Of a stretch of 56,643 bases of DNA, positions 1 to 7,279 are shown piece by piece. This DNA is from Akkermansiaceae bacterium UBA2367 (GTDB lineage Bacteria; Verrucomicrobiota; Verrucomicrobiia; Verrucomicrobiales; DEV007). The position numbers and the translations under genes were made by a program. Under the pieces are notes generated by a model. That model made no database searches, was not told the DNA's origin, and saw nothing but the letters and a program-made list of their open reading frames with translations. The DNA is taken from contig DDTJ01000006.1 in assembly GCA_002344525.1 (NCBI GenBank), positions 1 to 56,643 on the forward strand, given 5' to 3'. The first letter of the stretch is position 1. Each line of letters starts with the position of its first letter.

Positions 1-22
1 ATTTTGAAAGCGATTTGGAATT

Positions 23-248
23 ATACCAAATCTAAAAAAGTTTGGACGATTCGATGGTTTTTGGTCGGTCAGCCCGACGCTTCCGATTCAGGAATCCGGC
101 GGCAGCCGGGTGGGGTGAGCCGCTTCGGAGCAAGAGCGTGGCAGACGGGAAGGGCGTTTTTCGACAGAAGGCGGCTCGGCAGGGGCGCCTCGCCCCACCT
201 TCGTCAGGGTCCCTCCGCAATCGTCCAAACCTTTGTCAGAATTGGTAT
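23..248. repeat. Segment bounded by inverted repeats, MITE-like
   Basis: The left arm (23-53) contains AGTTTGGACGATT and, further out, TACCAAATCT. The right arm (216-248) carries the reverse complement, AATCGTCCAAAC followed by TCAGAATTGGTA. The arms are about 30 bp long and differ at a few positions, with about 165 bp between them. A third copy, in the orientation of the right arm, lies at 9566-9598. The segment has no open frame for a transposase, so if mobile it would depend on an enzyme encoded elsewhere. No target-site duplication can be assigned because the left flank is cut by the window edge. Confidence 0.5.
171..213. repeat. Dispersed hairpin repeat (GGGGCG-CCT-CGCCCC)
   Basis: The perfect hairpin at 182-196 has a 6-bp stem and a 3-nt loop. 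About 40 bp around it, including GGCTCGGCAGGGGCGCCTCG and then CCCCACCTTC, recurs at 50203-50235 with few changes. The second copy lies just after the SUMF1 fragment. Confidence 0.55.
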
Positions 249-292
249 TAGAGCTCGTAGCCGATCCGATCAGACGGCTGCGAGAAGGGAGC

Positions 293-362
293 GCGGACAC
301 TCCTGTCCGCACCCGGAGCCTATCCGCCCGCTGCCTCTGCCGTTGCGGGCAAGAGTGCCCGC
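293..362. repeat. Facing pair of GCGGACA-CTCC-TGTCCGC hairpins
   Basis: The first hairpin, 293-310, has a perfect 7-bp stem and loop CTCC, and is preceded by GGGAGC. The second, 345-362, is GCGGGCA-AGAG-TGCCCGC and is followed by GCTCC, so the pair faces inward like a REP/BIME unit. The same pair arrangement occurs at 49347-49427, and a single copy at 48683-48700. In those places it lies inside a reading frame. Confidence 0.6.
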
Positions 363-491
363 GCTCCTCTCTTCCGCTTGCCTCCGCGCCGGGACGAGTG
401 GCTATCTCTTTATTTAAAATTCTCTAGGGGAAGGCCGCCCCGATGCGCGGGGACTTGGGAAAGTCCTCCAGTCAACGGGAAAGCTTTGCTT

Positions 492-3400
492 TCACCCTTC
501 CACCACGAGTCCCACTGGGAAGGACTCGCCTGAAAGGAGGCTCACGGGATACTGCTCCGCCCCGCCTTCGTTTGCCTTTCGGCTCAGTTCGGGCACGGCT
601 TCTTGGAGGTAGGACCTCAACTCGTCCGAGGTGATGATGCCGTTCCGGTTGATGTCGGCCTTGGCTTCGGCGATGCCGTCGAGCAGGGCTTTGGTGAAGA
701 TGCCGTGGCCGATTTCCTCCATTTCGCGGGCGAAGTGGTCCCCTTTGGTGCTGGCGATCACGGCCGTGCCGGTGGCCCGCCACAGTTGCGCGAGGGCTTT
801 CTGTTCCGCCCCGCCCCGGACCGCGAAGGTCAGGTTTTGCAGCGCCGCCCCGCTTTCGCAGGCATCGAGGAGCATCAGTTGCTTGCGGGCGGGGATCATG
901 GGCAGCCATTGCTCCAAGTCGGCTTTGGACACGCCTTTCTCCGCCAGTTGCCGGGAGTCGCCGTAGACTTGGGTCACGTCGTGCGGCACCAGGTAGAACA
1001 TGGCATCACCTCCCCCCTCCTGCGCCAGATTGACGGCTCCATGCCCGGCGTAGTAGAAGACGAAAACGTCCTCCGGCTTGGCCTTGGCCGCCAATTCTTT
1101 GAATTTGGCCTCGATGTTCGGTCGGGTCGCTTCGCTGTCGGTGAGGAGATGGGGCGAGAAGTCGGCGAACAGGCCGTCCGCGCGTTTCTTGAAGGCGGCG
1201 ACGGTGGCCTCGGCGTCGGCCACGCAGAATTTGAGGTTCAAATCCGAGTTCTTGTATCGGTTTACGCCCACCGCCAGCAGATGGAGGGTGGCCCTCGCTT
1301 TCTCCCCCTCGTATTCCAAGACGACGAGTTGCGGTTTGGACTCCACCCCGTCGATGTTCTTCGCGATGGCTTTGATCTCGTTCCTGCCCGGCTCCATGGT
1401 CACTTGGAAGGGGAGGGTGGTGATGTCCCCCGAGACGGTCTCGCGCCCGACGAGGGCGGCCTCGCCCAATCGCTTGTCCTGGTGGAAGACCATCAACTCC
1501 GCGACATTTTTCCCTTTCCGGATCGCTTCGACGGTGAAGTGCTGCACTTGGGTCTTCGCCATCCCGTCCGTCGGCAGGCCAGAGATGGCGACTTCGGGGG
1601 CGGTTTTCGCCGCCTCCTCCTCGTTGATGCGCTTCAGCCGCAGTTCGGCGGCGATGTCTCCGGCGGGTTTTCGCTCGGCGACGCATCGTCTGAGAATCTC
1701 GGGCTGGTGGCGTTCGTTGAAGAGCTGCCCGCCCGAGAGGAAATCGGCGGAGCGGTTCGCGCCCCGGTTGAAATGCCAGCCGAAATAGTCGCCGCCGCTC
1801 GGGGAGACGAAATACCCGTGGTCCGTCCAGCAGACCCAGTCGTCCTTCTCGGGATCGGCGACGAAGAGGGAGACGAGCAGCTTACCTGTCTCCAGATCCC
1901 AGAGGCGGAGGGTCCGGTCGAGGGAGCCGGTGGCCAGATACTTGCCATCCGCCGAAGGGGTGGCCGCCCGGACGGCTCCTTCGTGGGCGAAGTCCCGCAA
2001 CTTGCGCCCCCCGTCGTAGAGGGAGGCCCCGTAGATGTGGGAGACGAGCAGTTTCCCGTCCGGGGTGAAGGAGAAATCATGGATTTGGTTGCCTGGCTCG
2101 GTGAGGGCGATTTCGGTCCCGTCGGCGGTCCGGATCGCGTTGTCCGCCGTCCGCTGGATTTCCTTGAGGCGTTCGGGGGCCGCGCTTTGCTGGTAGGTCC
2201 ACCCCGCCTTTTCCGCGTCGGCGAGGCGGGACAGCTTCTGGTTCTCGAAGTCGAAGGCGTATTCCAGTCCCTTTTTCGAGAGGTCGGAGGAGCCGTCCTG
2301 CAGGAAGCCGAAGGCCACGCTGACACCGTTCCCGCCGCTACCGAAGGCCGCGTCCACTATCGGCCGCCCCTTGGTCGCGATGACGCGCTCCGGGGCTGTC
2401 CCGTCCGGCTTCCAGAGCTGGATCGTGCTGTGGACGCCGGTCGCGAAGGCGATGTGCTCTTTGCCCGGCGCGGAATGCCAAACGCTGGCGGTGGAGCGGC
2501 TGTGCTCTTGCACTGGAAAGCTGAGGATTTCCTCCAGATCGGGGGACAGGCGGTAGAGGGCCGCCTTCCCGGCGTTGGCCCCGTCGTCGCCGACGAACAG
2601 GGATGAGGCGAAGAGGCGTTCCCCATCCGGCGAGATCGACAGGGTCGACACCGGATCGGGGAGGGCCAGTTCGGCGAGGCGTTCTCCGCTATCGCCGTCC
2701 CATAGCGAGAGACGCCCCCCCTCGTCGCCCGTCGCGATCCGTTTCCCGTCCCGGGAGAAGTCGGCGGCGTAGACGTCGCGGTCTCCTGCGGAGGCTTGGG
2801 CGACGGGCGCGACGGCAATTTGGCTGAAATCCTTTCCGCCATGGATCGCGGTCCGCACCGCAGAGCTGTCCCACACGACGATCCCGCCATCGACCGACAC
2901 GGAGAGGAGCCGGTCTCCCTCGGCGGCGAAGCGCACATTGTAGACGCCGCTCTGGTGCCCTTGGAGGACCAGGGAGCTGTCGAGGGATGCTCCGTAGTCC
3001 GCCTCGGCCAGCTCCGCGAGGCTGCCGATGTTCCAGAGGCGGACGCTCCGGTCGAGGCTGCCCGACGCGAGCAGCTTGCTGTCCGGAGAGAAATCCAGCG
3101 CGACGATGGTGGCGGCATGGCCGGGGAGCACGGCCACGACCTTTCCCGTGCGCAGATCGAGGAGGGTGATGGAGGCGGCGGCACCCTCTGCGACGGGCAG
3201 ATTCCGCCCGCCCACGGCCAAGTAGCGTCCGTCGCGGGAGATCGCACCGGAGAAGATCGCCCCGGCGAAGTCGTCGCCGATCTGGAGCCGGAGGGTTTTT
3301 TCCAGAGCTCCGCTCGCCGCGTTCCAAGCCCTGACCGTCTTGTCGCGTCCCATGGAGTAGAGCGTCGCGCCGTCGGGGGAGAAGAGGATTTCCTCGATGG

Positions 3401-3521
3401 TGTTGCCATGGCCCTTCGAGTCGATCACCAACCGGGGCTCCTCCTTTTCCTGTGCCGGGGCGCTGGCCGGACCCAGCAGGAAGGGGACGGCAAGGCAGAA
3501 GGCGATGGCGCATGCGTCCAT
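492..3521 (-). CDS. Exported WD40-repeat protein with caspase (peptidase C14) domain
   Basis: This 1009-residue protein begins with a signal peptide (about residues 1-22, MDACAIAF...PAQ). That supports starting at 3521 rather than at the longer in-frame extension to 3854. Residues about 30-600 hold WD40 repeats, seen as recurring xSPDGxxL, VRLWN and LRLWDLETG units in two groups. The C-terminal quarter is a caspase-like domain: AVGVNRY near 751, catalytic His about 827 in YYAGHG, and catalytic Cys about 888 in LLDACESG. An EF-hand-like loop, DINRNGIITSDEL, lies near 955. The family is known for WD40-sensor/caspase-effector fusions in multicellular and complex bacteria. Substrate and role are unknown. 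Export suggests a periplasmic or cell-surface protease with Arg or Lys specificity, which is inferred from the family. A second, divergent caspase-like gene lies 1.2 kb away on the other strand. Confidence 0.85.
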   Translation of the reverse strand: MDACAIAFCLAVPFLLGPASAPAQEKEEPRLVIDSKGHGNTIEEILFSPDGATLYSMGRDKTVRAWNAASGALEKTLRLQIGDDFAGAIFSGAISRDGRYLAVGGRNLPVAEGAAASITLLDLRTGKVVAVLPGHAATIVALDFSPDSKLLASGSLDRSVRLWNIGSLAELAEADYGASLDSSLVLQGHQSGVYNVRFAAEGDRLLSVSVDGGIVVWDSSAVRTAIHGGKDFSQIAVAPVAQASAGDRDVYAADFSRDGKRIATGDEGGRLSLWDGDSGERLAELALPDPVSTLSISPDGERLFASSLFVGDDGANAGKAALYRLSPDLEEILSFPVQEHSRSTASVWHSAPGKEHIAFATGVHSTIQLWKPDGTAPERVIATKGRPIVDAAFGSGGNGVSVAFGFLQDGSSDLSKKGLEYAFDFENQKLSRLADAEKAGWTYQQSAAPERLKEIQRTADNAIRTADGTEIALTEPGNQIHDFSFTPDGKLLVSHIYGASLYDGGRKLRDFAHEGAVRAATPSADGKYLATGSLDRTLRLWDLETGKLLVSLFVADPEKDDWVCWTDHGYFVSPSGGDYFGWHFNRGANRSADFLSGGQLFNERHQPEILRRCVAERKPAGDIAAELRLKRINEEEAAKTAPEVAISGLPTDGMAKTQVQHFTVEAIRKGKNVAELMVFHQDKRLGEAALVGRETVSGDITTLPFQVTMEPGRNEIKAIAKNIDGVESKPQLVVLEYEGEKARATLHLLAVGVNRYKNSDLNLKFCVADAEATVAAFKKRADGLFADFSPHLLTDSEATRPNIEAKFKELAAKAKPEDVFVFYYAGHGAVNLAQEGGGDAMFYLVPHDVTQVYGDSRQLAEKGVSKADLEQWLPMIPARKQLMLLDACESGAALQNLTFAVRGGAEQKALAQLWRATGTAVIASTKGDHFAREMEEIGHGIFTKALLDGIAEAKADINRNGIITSDELRSYLQEAVPELSRKANEGGAEQYPVSLLSGESFPVGLVVEG

Positions 3522-3742
3522 CGCTTTTCCGGTCGGGTGCTGCCAGTCGAAATTCACACGTTTACCTGTCTCCGTTTGCCCGGTTTCGATGCCGAAGGAA
3601 GGGGCGATGAACGTAAGACTGCTAAGATGCTCGTTCCATGCGCAAATTCTATCTCCAAAGCCGCGGAAGGGCGAAAAAGGCGGGGCATACGCATGAACGA
3701 GGCGACTGATTGCCTGACACCGGGAACTCTCTGAGATGGGTC

Positions 3743-3876
3743 GGGCTTTCAGCCCTCCTCGGCAGGGCGCTTCAATCTCAGCGGGTCGGATTCCCCGCTG
3801 CTTGCAGCGAGTAGACTTTTTCGCGGATCGATCCTTCGATCTGCGCCGGGCCAATACCCCGCGGCTTGCCGCGGGG
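3743..3876. repeat. Cluster of REP-like hairpins
   Basis: Three hairpins sit in the 570-bp gap between divergent genes: GGGCT-TTC-AGCCC (3743-3755), CGCTG-CTTG-CAGCG (3796-3809) and the strong CCCCGCGG-CTTG-CCGCGGGG (3857-3876). The last two share the CTTG loop and read as one diverged and one intact copy of the same unit. The rest of 3522-4094 shows no gene. Promoters for the two divergent genes must lie here, but none stands out. Confidence 0.5.
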
Positions 3877-4094
3877 ATGCTTCATTCCTCTGTGTCAGCC
3901 GCAAAAATCCGCACAAATGATAATTCGATGCCCCAACCATATTGCCTTTGTCTATTCATGCGTATGCCCTGCGAAAAAGGCGGGTGTTGGCCATTCCTCG
4001 AAGAAAGTCGGCCCAGTTGGCGAAATTTTTCTTTTGGCGGCGGCGATCTCCGGTTATTCTCGACAGCCGAAACCCATTCTCGAAACTTCCAATT

Positions 4095-4643
4095 ATGAAT
4101 ACTTCCACGCATTCTCGACGTCGTCTTCTCGGAATCTTCGCTTTGGCCGCTCCTGCGGCGCTCGTCTCCAGCGCTTTGGCGCAAGGGCCGTCTTCGGCGG
4201 CGAGACGGGTGGCCGACCGCGCCCGGAGGGACATCGGCCGCCGCCGCCACCGCATCGTCTCGTTCACCGCCGCCAACGCCCGCCAGCGGCAGGTCGCCAT
4301 GGAGAACGCACGGCGCTACCAGGAGAAGCTGCGCAACGAGTGGGCGAGGAAGAACGGGGGTTCAGCCGCCTCGGTCTCCATGTCCAAGGTGGTGCAGGAT
4401 CTGGGCAGGCCCGCCATCCAAGCGGTGAAAACCACGCCTTCGCCGGGCGCGACGAGTTCCGTGGTCGCCGTCAACGTGGCCACGGGCACCCTTGTCAGTG
4501 GGAAGGTGGTGAACAGCTCCTCTCCCATCACGCAAGGCACCAACATTTCCCAGCAGGTTCGCGAAGCGGCCAAAGATCCGGCGGTTCCTGGTTCCGCGCC
4601 GGCGGAGTTCGTCAGCCGGAACATCAGCTTGGCGGCCATCTAG
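4095..4643 (+). CDS. Small exported protein of unknown function
   Basis: The 182-residue protein starts with a basic N-region, SRRRLLG, then a hydrophobic core and an Ala-Leu-Ala cleavage site. This resembles a Sec or Tat signal peptide. The start at 4095 places this signal at residue 1. The mature part opens with an Arg-rich stretch (about residues 33-60, RRVADRARRDIGRRRHR) likely to be helical. A Ser/Thr/Val-rich, low-complexity second half follows with no recognised domain. It lies 79 bp upstream of the divergent caspase-like gene on the same strand and may be co-transcribed with it. I do not recognise the family. A structural or surface role is only a guess. Confidence 0.6.
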   Translation: MNTSTHSRRRLLGIFALAAPAALVSSALAQGPSSAARRVADRARRDIGRRRHRIVSFTAANARQRQVAMENARRYQEKLRNEWARKNGGSAASVSMSKVVQDLGRPAIQAVKTTPSPGATSSVVAVNVATGTLVSGKVVNSSSPITQGTNISQQVREAAKDPAVPGSAPAEFVSRNISLAAI

Positions 4644-4722
4644 CCGATCCGGCAAAGGGCGGTCCAGCCCTCCCCGGTTCCCGGATGGCTTGGCCGGACC
4701 GAGAACCGGAGATCGGGTTCCC

Positions 4723-5517
4723 ATGACGCGGCGACGGATGAGAGCGGTCTTGGCGGCGGCGTTTCTGTCCGTGGCCGCCGCCTCGCCCGTTCCGGCGGCG
4801 GAGGTGGAATTTCGCGCTTTCGTCCAAGCCTCCTATCGGCTGAGGGCGGATCTGGATTCGTGGGCCAGCACGGCGCAGCTCCTCTCCGCGCTGCTTGGCG
4901 GGGTTCGCCCGGTCCTCTCGGTGGACGGATCCCCGGACGATCTGGTCGCTTTGCTGAGCACCCCCCCAGCCCAGACCGGAACGCTGCGGGTGCTCTACCT
5001 GGGGCTGCATGTCGAGCCCGGCGGGCGCCTCCTCTTCGCCAACGGGGCCAAAATGCGGCCGGGGGAGATCGCGGCGGGCGCCCAAGCGAAAGGAGGGGGC
5101 TGGACGCCGCACATCGTCATCGTGGATACCTGCCACGCCGCCTCCTTCGCCTACGACGGGGATTGGCTTCGGGCCTTCCCGGCGGCCCATTTGTTCGCTT
5201 CCGACACCAACCAGCTCGCTTGGGAGCTGAACCTCGACCAGAGCCAGCCCGTGCATCTGCGCGCCCTCTATCCCGAAGCCTACGATTTGATCGCGGCGAA
5301 GCTCGGGGCGGAATGGAACGGGAAGATCAGCGATCTGGGCTTCCGCGTCGCGAAGCTCGCGACCGCCCAAGGAGGGTTGCCGGGTGGGAAGGACTCCATC
5401 CGGGCGATCGCCGGGGTGACGAGGGAGCCAGTGAAATCAGCCCGCTTCCGGCAATCGACGATTCTTTGGCGGGAGGCTCACGAGCTGAAGCCACCTTCCG
5501 GCGGGGCGAATCCGTAG
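4723..5517 (+). CDS. Exported, divergent caspase-like protein
   Basis: The 264-residue protein has a signal peptide (residues 1 to about 25, ending PAAE). The start at 4723 is chosen because it puts this signal first. Two caspase landmarks can be seen: VLYLGLHVEPGG with His about 96, matching the family's YxGHG strand, and HIVIVDTCHAASF with Cys about 137, matching the LDACHSG strand. The small-subunit region after the Cys is poorly conserved. At this length there is no room for a WD40 or other sensor. Proximity to the WD40-caspase (492-3521) suggests a partner or a duplicated, rapidly evolving effector. The caspase assignment is an inference from two short motifs. It may be catalytically altered, since the Gly after the His is Val. 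Confidence 0.55.
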   Translation: MTRRRMRAVLAAAFLSVAAASPVPAAEVEFRAFVQASYRLRADLDSWASTAQLLSALLGGVRPVLSVDGSPDDLVALLSTPPAQTGTLRVLYLGLHVEPGGRLLFANGAKMRPGEIAAGAQAKGGGWTPHIVIVDTCHAASFAYDGDWLRAFPAAHLFASDTNQLAWELNLDQSQPVHLRALYPEAYDLIAAKLGAEWNGKISDLGFRVAKLATAQGGLPGGKDSIRAIAGVTREPVKSARFRQSTILWREAHELKPPSGGANP

Positions 5518-5545
5518 CGGGCGCCCATTGGGGGATCGACCGGGA

Positions 5546-5656
5546 GAAGTTCTCACGAACTTCTCTACCCCCTGCCATCGCCTCCCGTAGCGAAGTTCGT
5601 GAACTTCGACGGAATGTCCAGAAAACGCCCATTGGGGAGAAGTTCTCACGAACTTC
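5546..5656. repeat. Three copies of the GAAGTTC hairpin
   Basis: Copies lie at 5546-5563 (GAAGTTC-TCAC-GAACTTC), 5592-5607 (two loop bases missing) and 5639-5656. Two further copies lie at 34466-34483 and 34512-34529. They occupy the gap between the convergent caspase-like and DUF1501 genes. The stem is perfect, so the element could also fold in RNA and separate convergent transcripts. Confidence 0.7.
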
Positions 5657-5688
5657 GCTACCCTCGTCGTCGGGCGAATCCACGCGCC

Positions 5689-7083
5689 TCAGGCCAAAAT
5701 CGCGCGGACCACATGGGCCTCCTCCTCCACGCCGGTGAGACGCTGGTCGAGACCTTGGTAGCGGTAGGTGAGGCTTTCGTGGTCGATCCCCAGCAAGTGC
5801 ATCATCGTGGCGTGGAGGTCGCGGACGGGCACGGGATTCTCCGCCACTTCGTTGCCGAGCTCGTTCGTCGAGCCGTAGCTGAAGCCGCTCTTCACCCCGC
5901 CCCCGGCGAGCCACACGGTGAAGGCATCCTTCTGGTGGTCGCGCCCGCATTTCTCGGGGGATTCGTCGCCTTGCAGCATGGGGGTGCGCCCGAACTCGGC
6001 CCCCCAGACGACGAGGGTCTGGTCGAGGAGTCCGCGCTGCTTCAGGTCGGCGAGGAGGGCGGCGATGGGTTGGTCGACCTCCTTCGTGAGGGCGGCGAGG
6101 CGGTTTTTCTGGTTCCCATGCGTGTCCCAGTCGCCGTGGAAAAGTTCGACGAAGCGAACCCCGCGCTCGACGAGGCGGCGGGCGTGGAGGCATTGTCTGG
6201 CGAACTCACCCTTGCCGTAGCGGGCGCGGGTGGCGTTGTCCTCCTGCGAAAGATCGACGAGTTCGGGCACGGAGGCCTGCATGCGGAAGGCCAGCTCGTA
6301 TTGCTCGATGCGGGTGAGGATCTCGGGATCGCCGACGGATTCGAAATAGCTCCGGTTCAGCGCCCCGATGCTGTCGAGGGTGCGGCGGCGTTCGTCGCGG
6401 GAGACGCCTTCCGGGCTGGTGAGGTGGAGCACGGGATCGCTCTCGCCGCGAAGCGGCACGCCCTGGTGGACGCTGGGGAGGAAGCCCGACTTCCAGAGGC
6501 TCGCCCCGGCGCCGGGCGTGTTGCCGGAGAGGAAGACGACGTAGGCGGGCAGGTTGTCCGACTCGCTCCCGAGCCCGTAGGTGGTCCAGGAGCCGAGCGA
6601 GGGATTGCCTTGGCGGTTTAGCCCGGTGTGGAAGACGAGTTGGGCGGGGCCGTGGTTGAACTCGGTGGTGACGACGGATTTCACGAGGCAGAGATCGTCC
6701 GCGACCATGCCGAGATGAGGGAGCAATTCGGAGAGGGCGAGGCCGCTGCGGCCGTGTTGGTGGTATGGATAGGGCGAGCCGAGCAGCTTGGGATGGCCGC
6801 GGAGGAAGGAAAAGCGTTTGCCCGCGAAGAGCGATTCGGGCGCGGGCTGGCGGTCGTGTTTCCGCAGGGCGGGTTTCTCGTCGAAGAGATCGAGCTGCGA
6901 GGGCGCGCCCGTCATGTGGAAGAAGATCACGCTTTTCGCCTTCGGCGCGACGGAGCGGAAGGCCTCAGGCATCCCGGCGAGGGCGTCGCGCTGGAGCAGC
7001 GACCCGAGCGCGAGCGAGCCGAGCCCGGCTCCCGTGCGGGAGAGGAAGCGGCGGCGGTTGAGGGTTGGAGACGGACACATCAT
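5689..7083 (-). CDS. DUF1501 family protein with Tat-type signal
   Basis: This protein of about 464 residues starts MMCPSPTLNRRRFLSRTGAG. The RRRFL twin-arginine motif and hydrophobic stretch point to Tat export, as is usual in DUF1501. Recognisable family segments include VIFFHMTGAPSQLDLFDEKP near the N-terminus, FELFHGDWDTH-like FVELFHGDWDTHGN, WGAEFGRTPMLQ, GRDHQKDAFTVWLAGGGVK and the terminal HATMMHLLGIDHESLTYRYQGLDQRLTG. DUF1501 proteins are alkaline-phosphatase/sulfatase-fold proteins of unknown activity. They almost always pair with a DUF1549/DUF1553 protein, as here, 197 bp upstream. Start 7080 is equally possible. Likely expressed with the two upstream minus-strand genes. Confidence 0.88.
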   Translation of the reverse strand: MMCPSPTLNRRRFLSRTGAGLGSLALGSLLQRDALAGMPEAFRSVAPKAKSVIFFHMTGAPSQLDLFDEKPALRKHDRQPAPESLFAGKRFSFLRGHPKLLGSPYPYHQHGRSGLALSELLPHLGMVADDLCLVKSVVTTEFNHGPAQLVFHTGLNRQGNPSLGSWTTYGLGSESDNLPAYVVFLSGNTPGAGASLWKSGFLPSVHQGVPLRGESDPVLHLTSPEGVSRDERRRTLDSIGALNRSYFESVGDPEILTRIEQYELAFRMQASVPELVDLSQEDNATRARYGKGEFARQCLHARRLVERGVRFVELFHGDWDTHGNQKNRLAALTKEVDQPIAALLADLKQRGLLDQTLVVWGAEFGRTPMLQGDESPEKCGRDHQKDAFTVWLAGGGVKSGFSYGSTNELGNEVAENPVPVRDLHATMMHLLGIDHESLTYRYQGLDQRLTGVEEEAHVVRAILA

Positions 7084-7111
7084 CTGGAAGCCGCACACGA
7101 ATCGACGGTTC

Positions 7112-7222
7112 GGGTCATTTGCGGTGATTCGCGGTCATTTGCGGTCATTTGCGTTCCATTCCTTCAGGCATGGGGATTCTTCAACGCGAATGGTCGCAAA
7201 TGGCCGCGAATTTCCGCAAATT
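7112..7222. repeat. Decamer-period palindromic repeat, copy A
   Basis: The left arm is a run of 10-bp units of the type TCATTTGCGG / TGATTCGCGG. After a central unrelated stretch the right arm reads ACGCGAATGGTCGCAAATGG, roughly its reverse complement. It lies in the gap between the DUF1553 and DUF1501 genes. Copies B (23640-23733, inside the FAAL gene) and C (47361-47456) have the same design. Confidence 0.65.
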
Positions 7223-7279
7223 GGGTTCTCGTGGATGGGAGCGATCAGGATGGATGGGGCTTTTATCATTCGGTGGATC

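Larger units (their letters stand above)
1..491. other. Non-coding, repeat-rich region
   Basis: No open frame here looks like a protein. Frames are short, overlap on both strands and have no recognisable domain. The stretch holds an inverted-repeat-bounded segment (23-248), a GGGGCG/CGCCCC hairpin, a facing pair of GCGGACA-type hairpins (293-362), and a further hairpin, GGACTT/AAGTCC with loop GGGA, at 451-466. The last lies just beyond the stop of the minus-strand WD40-caspase gene. It could help 3'-end formation, but it has no U-tract on that strand. Confidence 0.6.

Noticed and set aside
1..417. Open frame of 137 codons at the window start
   Set aside because: It runs across several hairpin repeats (peptides such as ERGHSCP come from them) and has no protein-like features.
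603..2606. Long plus-strand open frame opposite the WD40-caspase gene
   Set aside because: It has no domain, is rich in Gly/Val/Glu as antisense of GC-rich coding DNA usually is, and the minus-strand frame has clear domains and a signal peptide.
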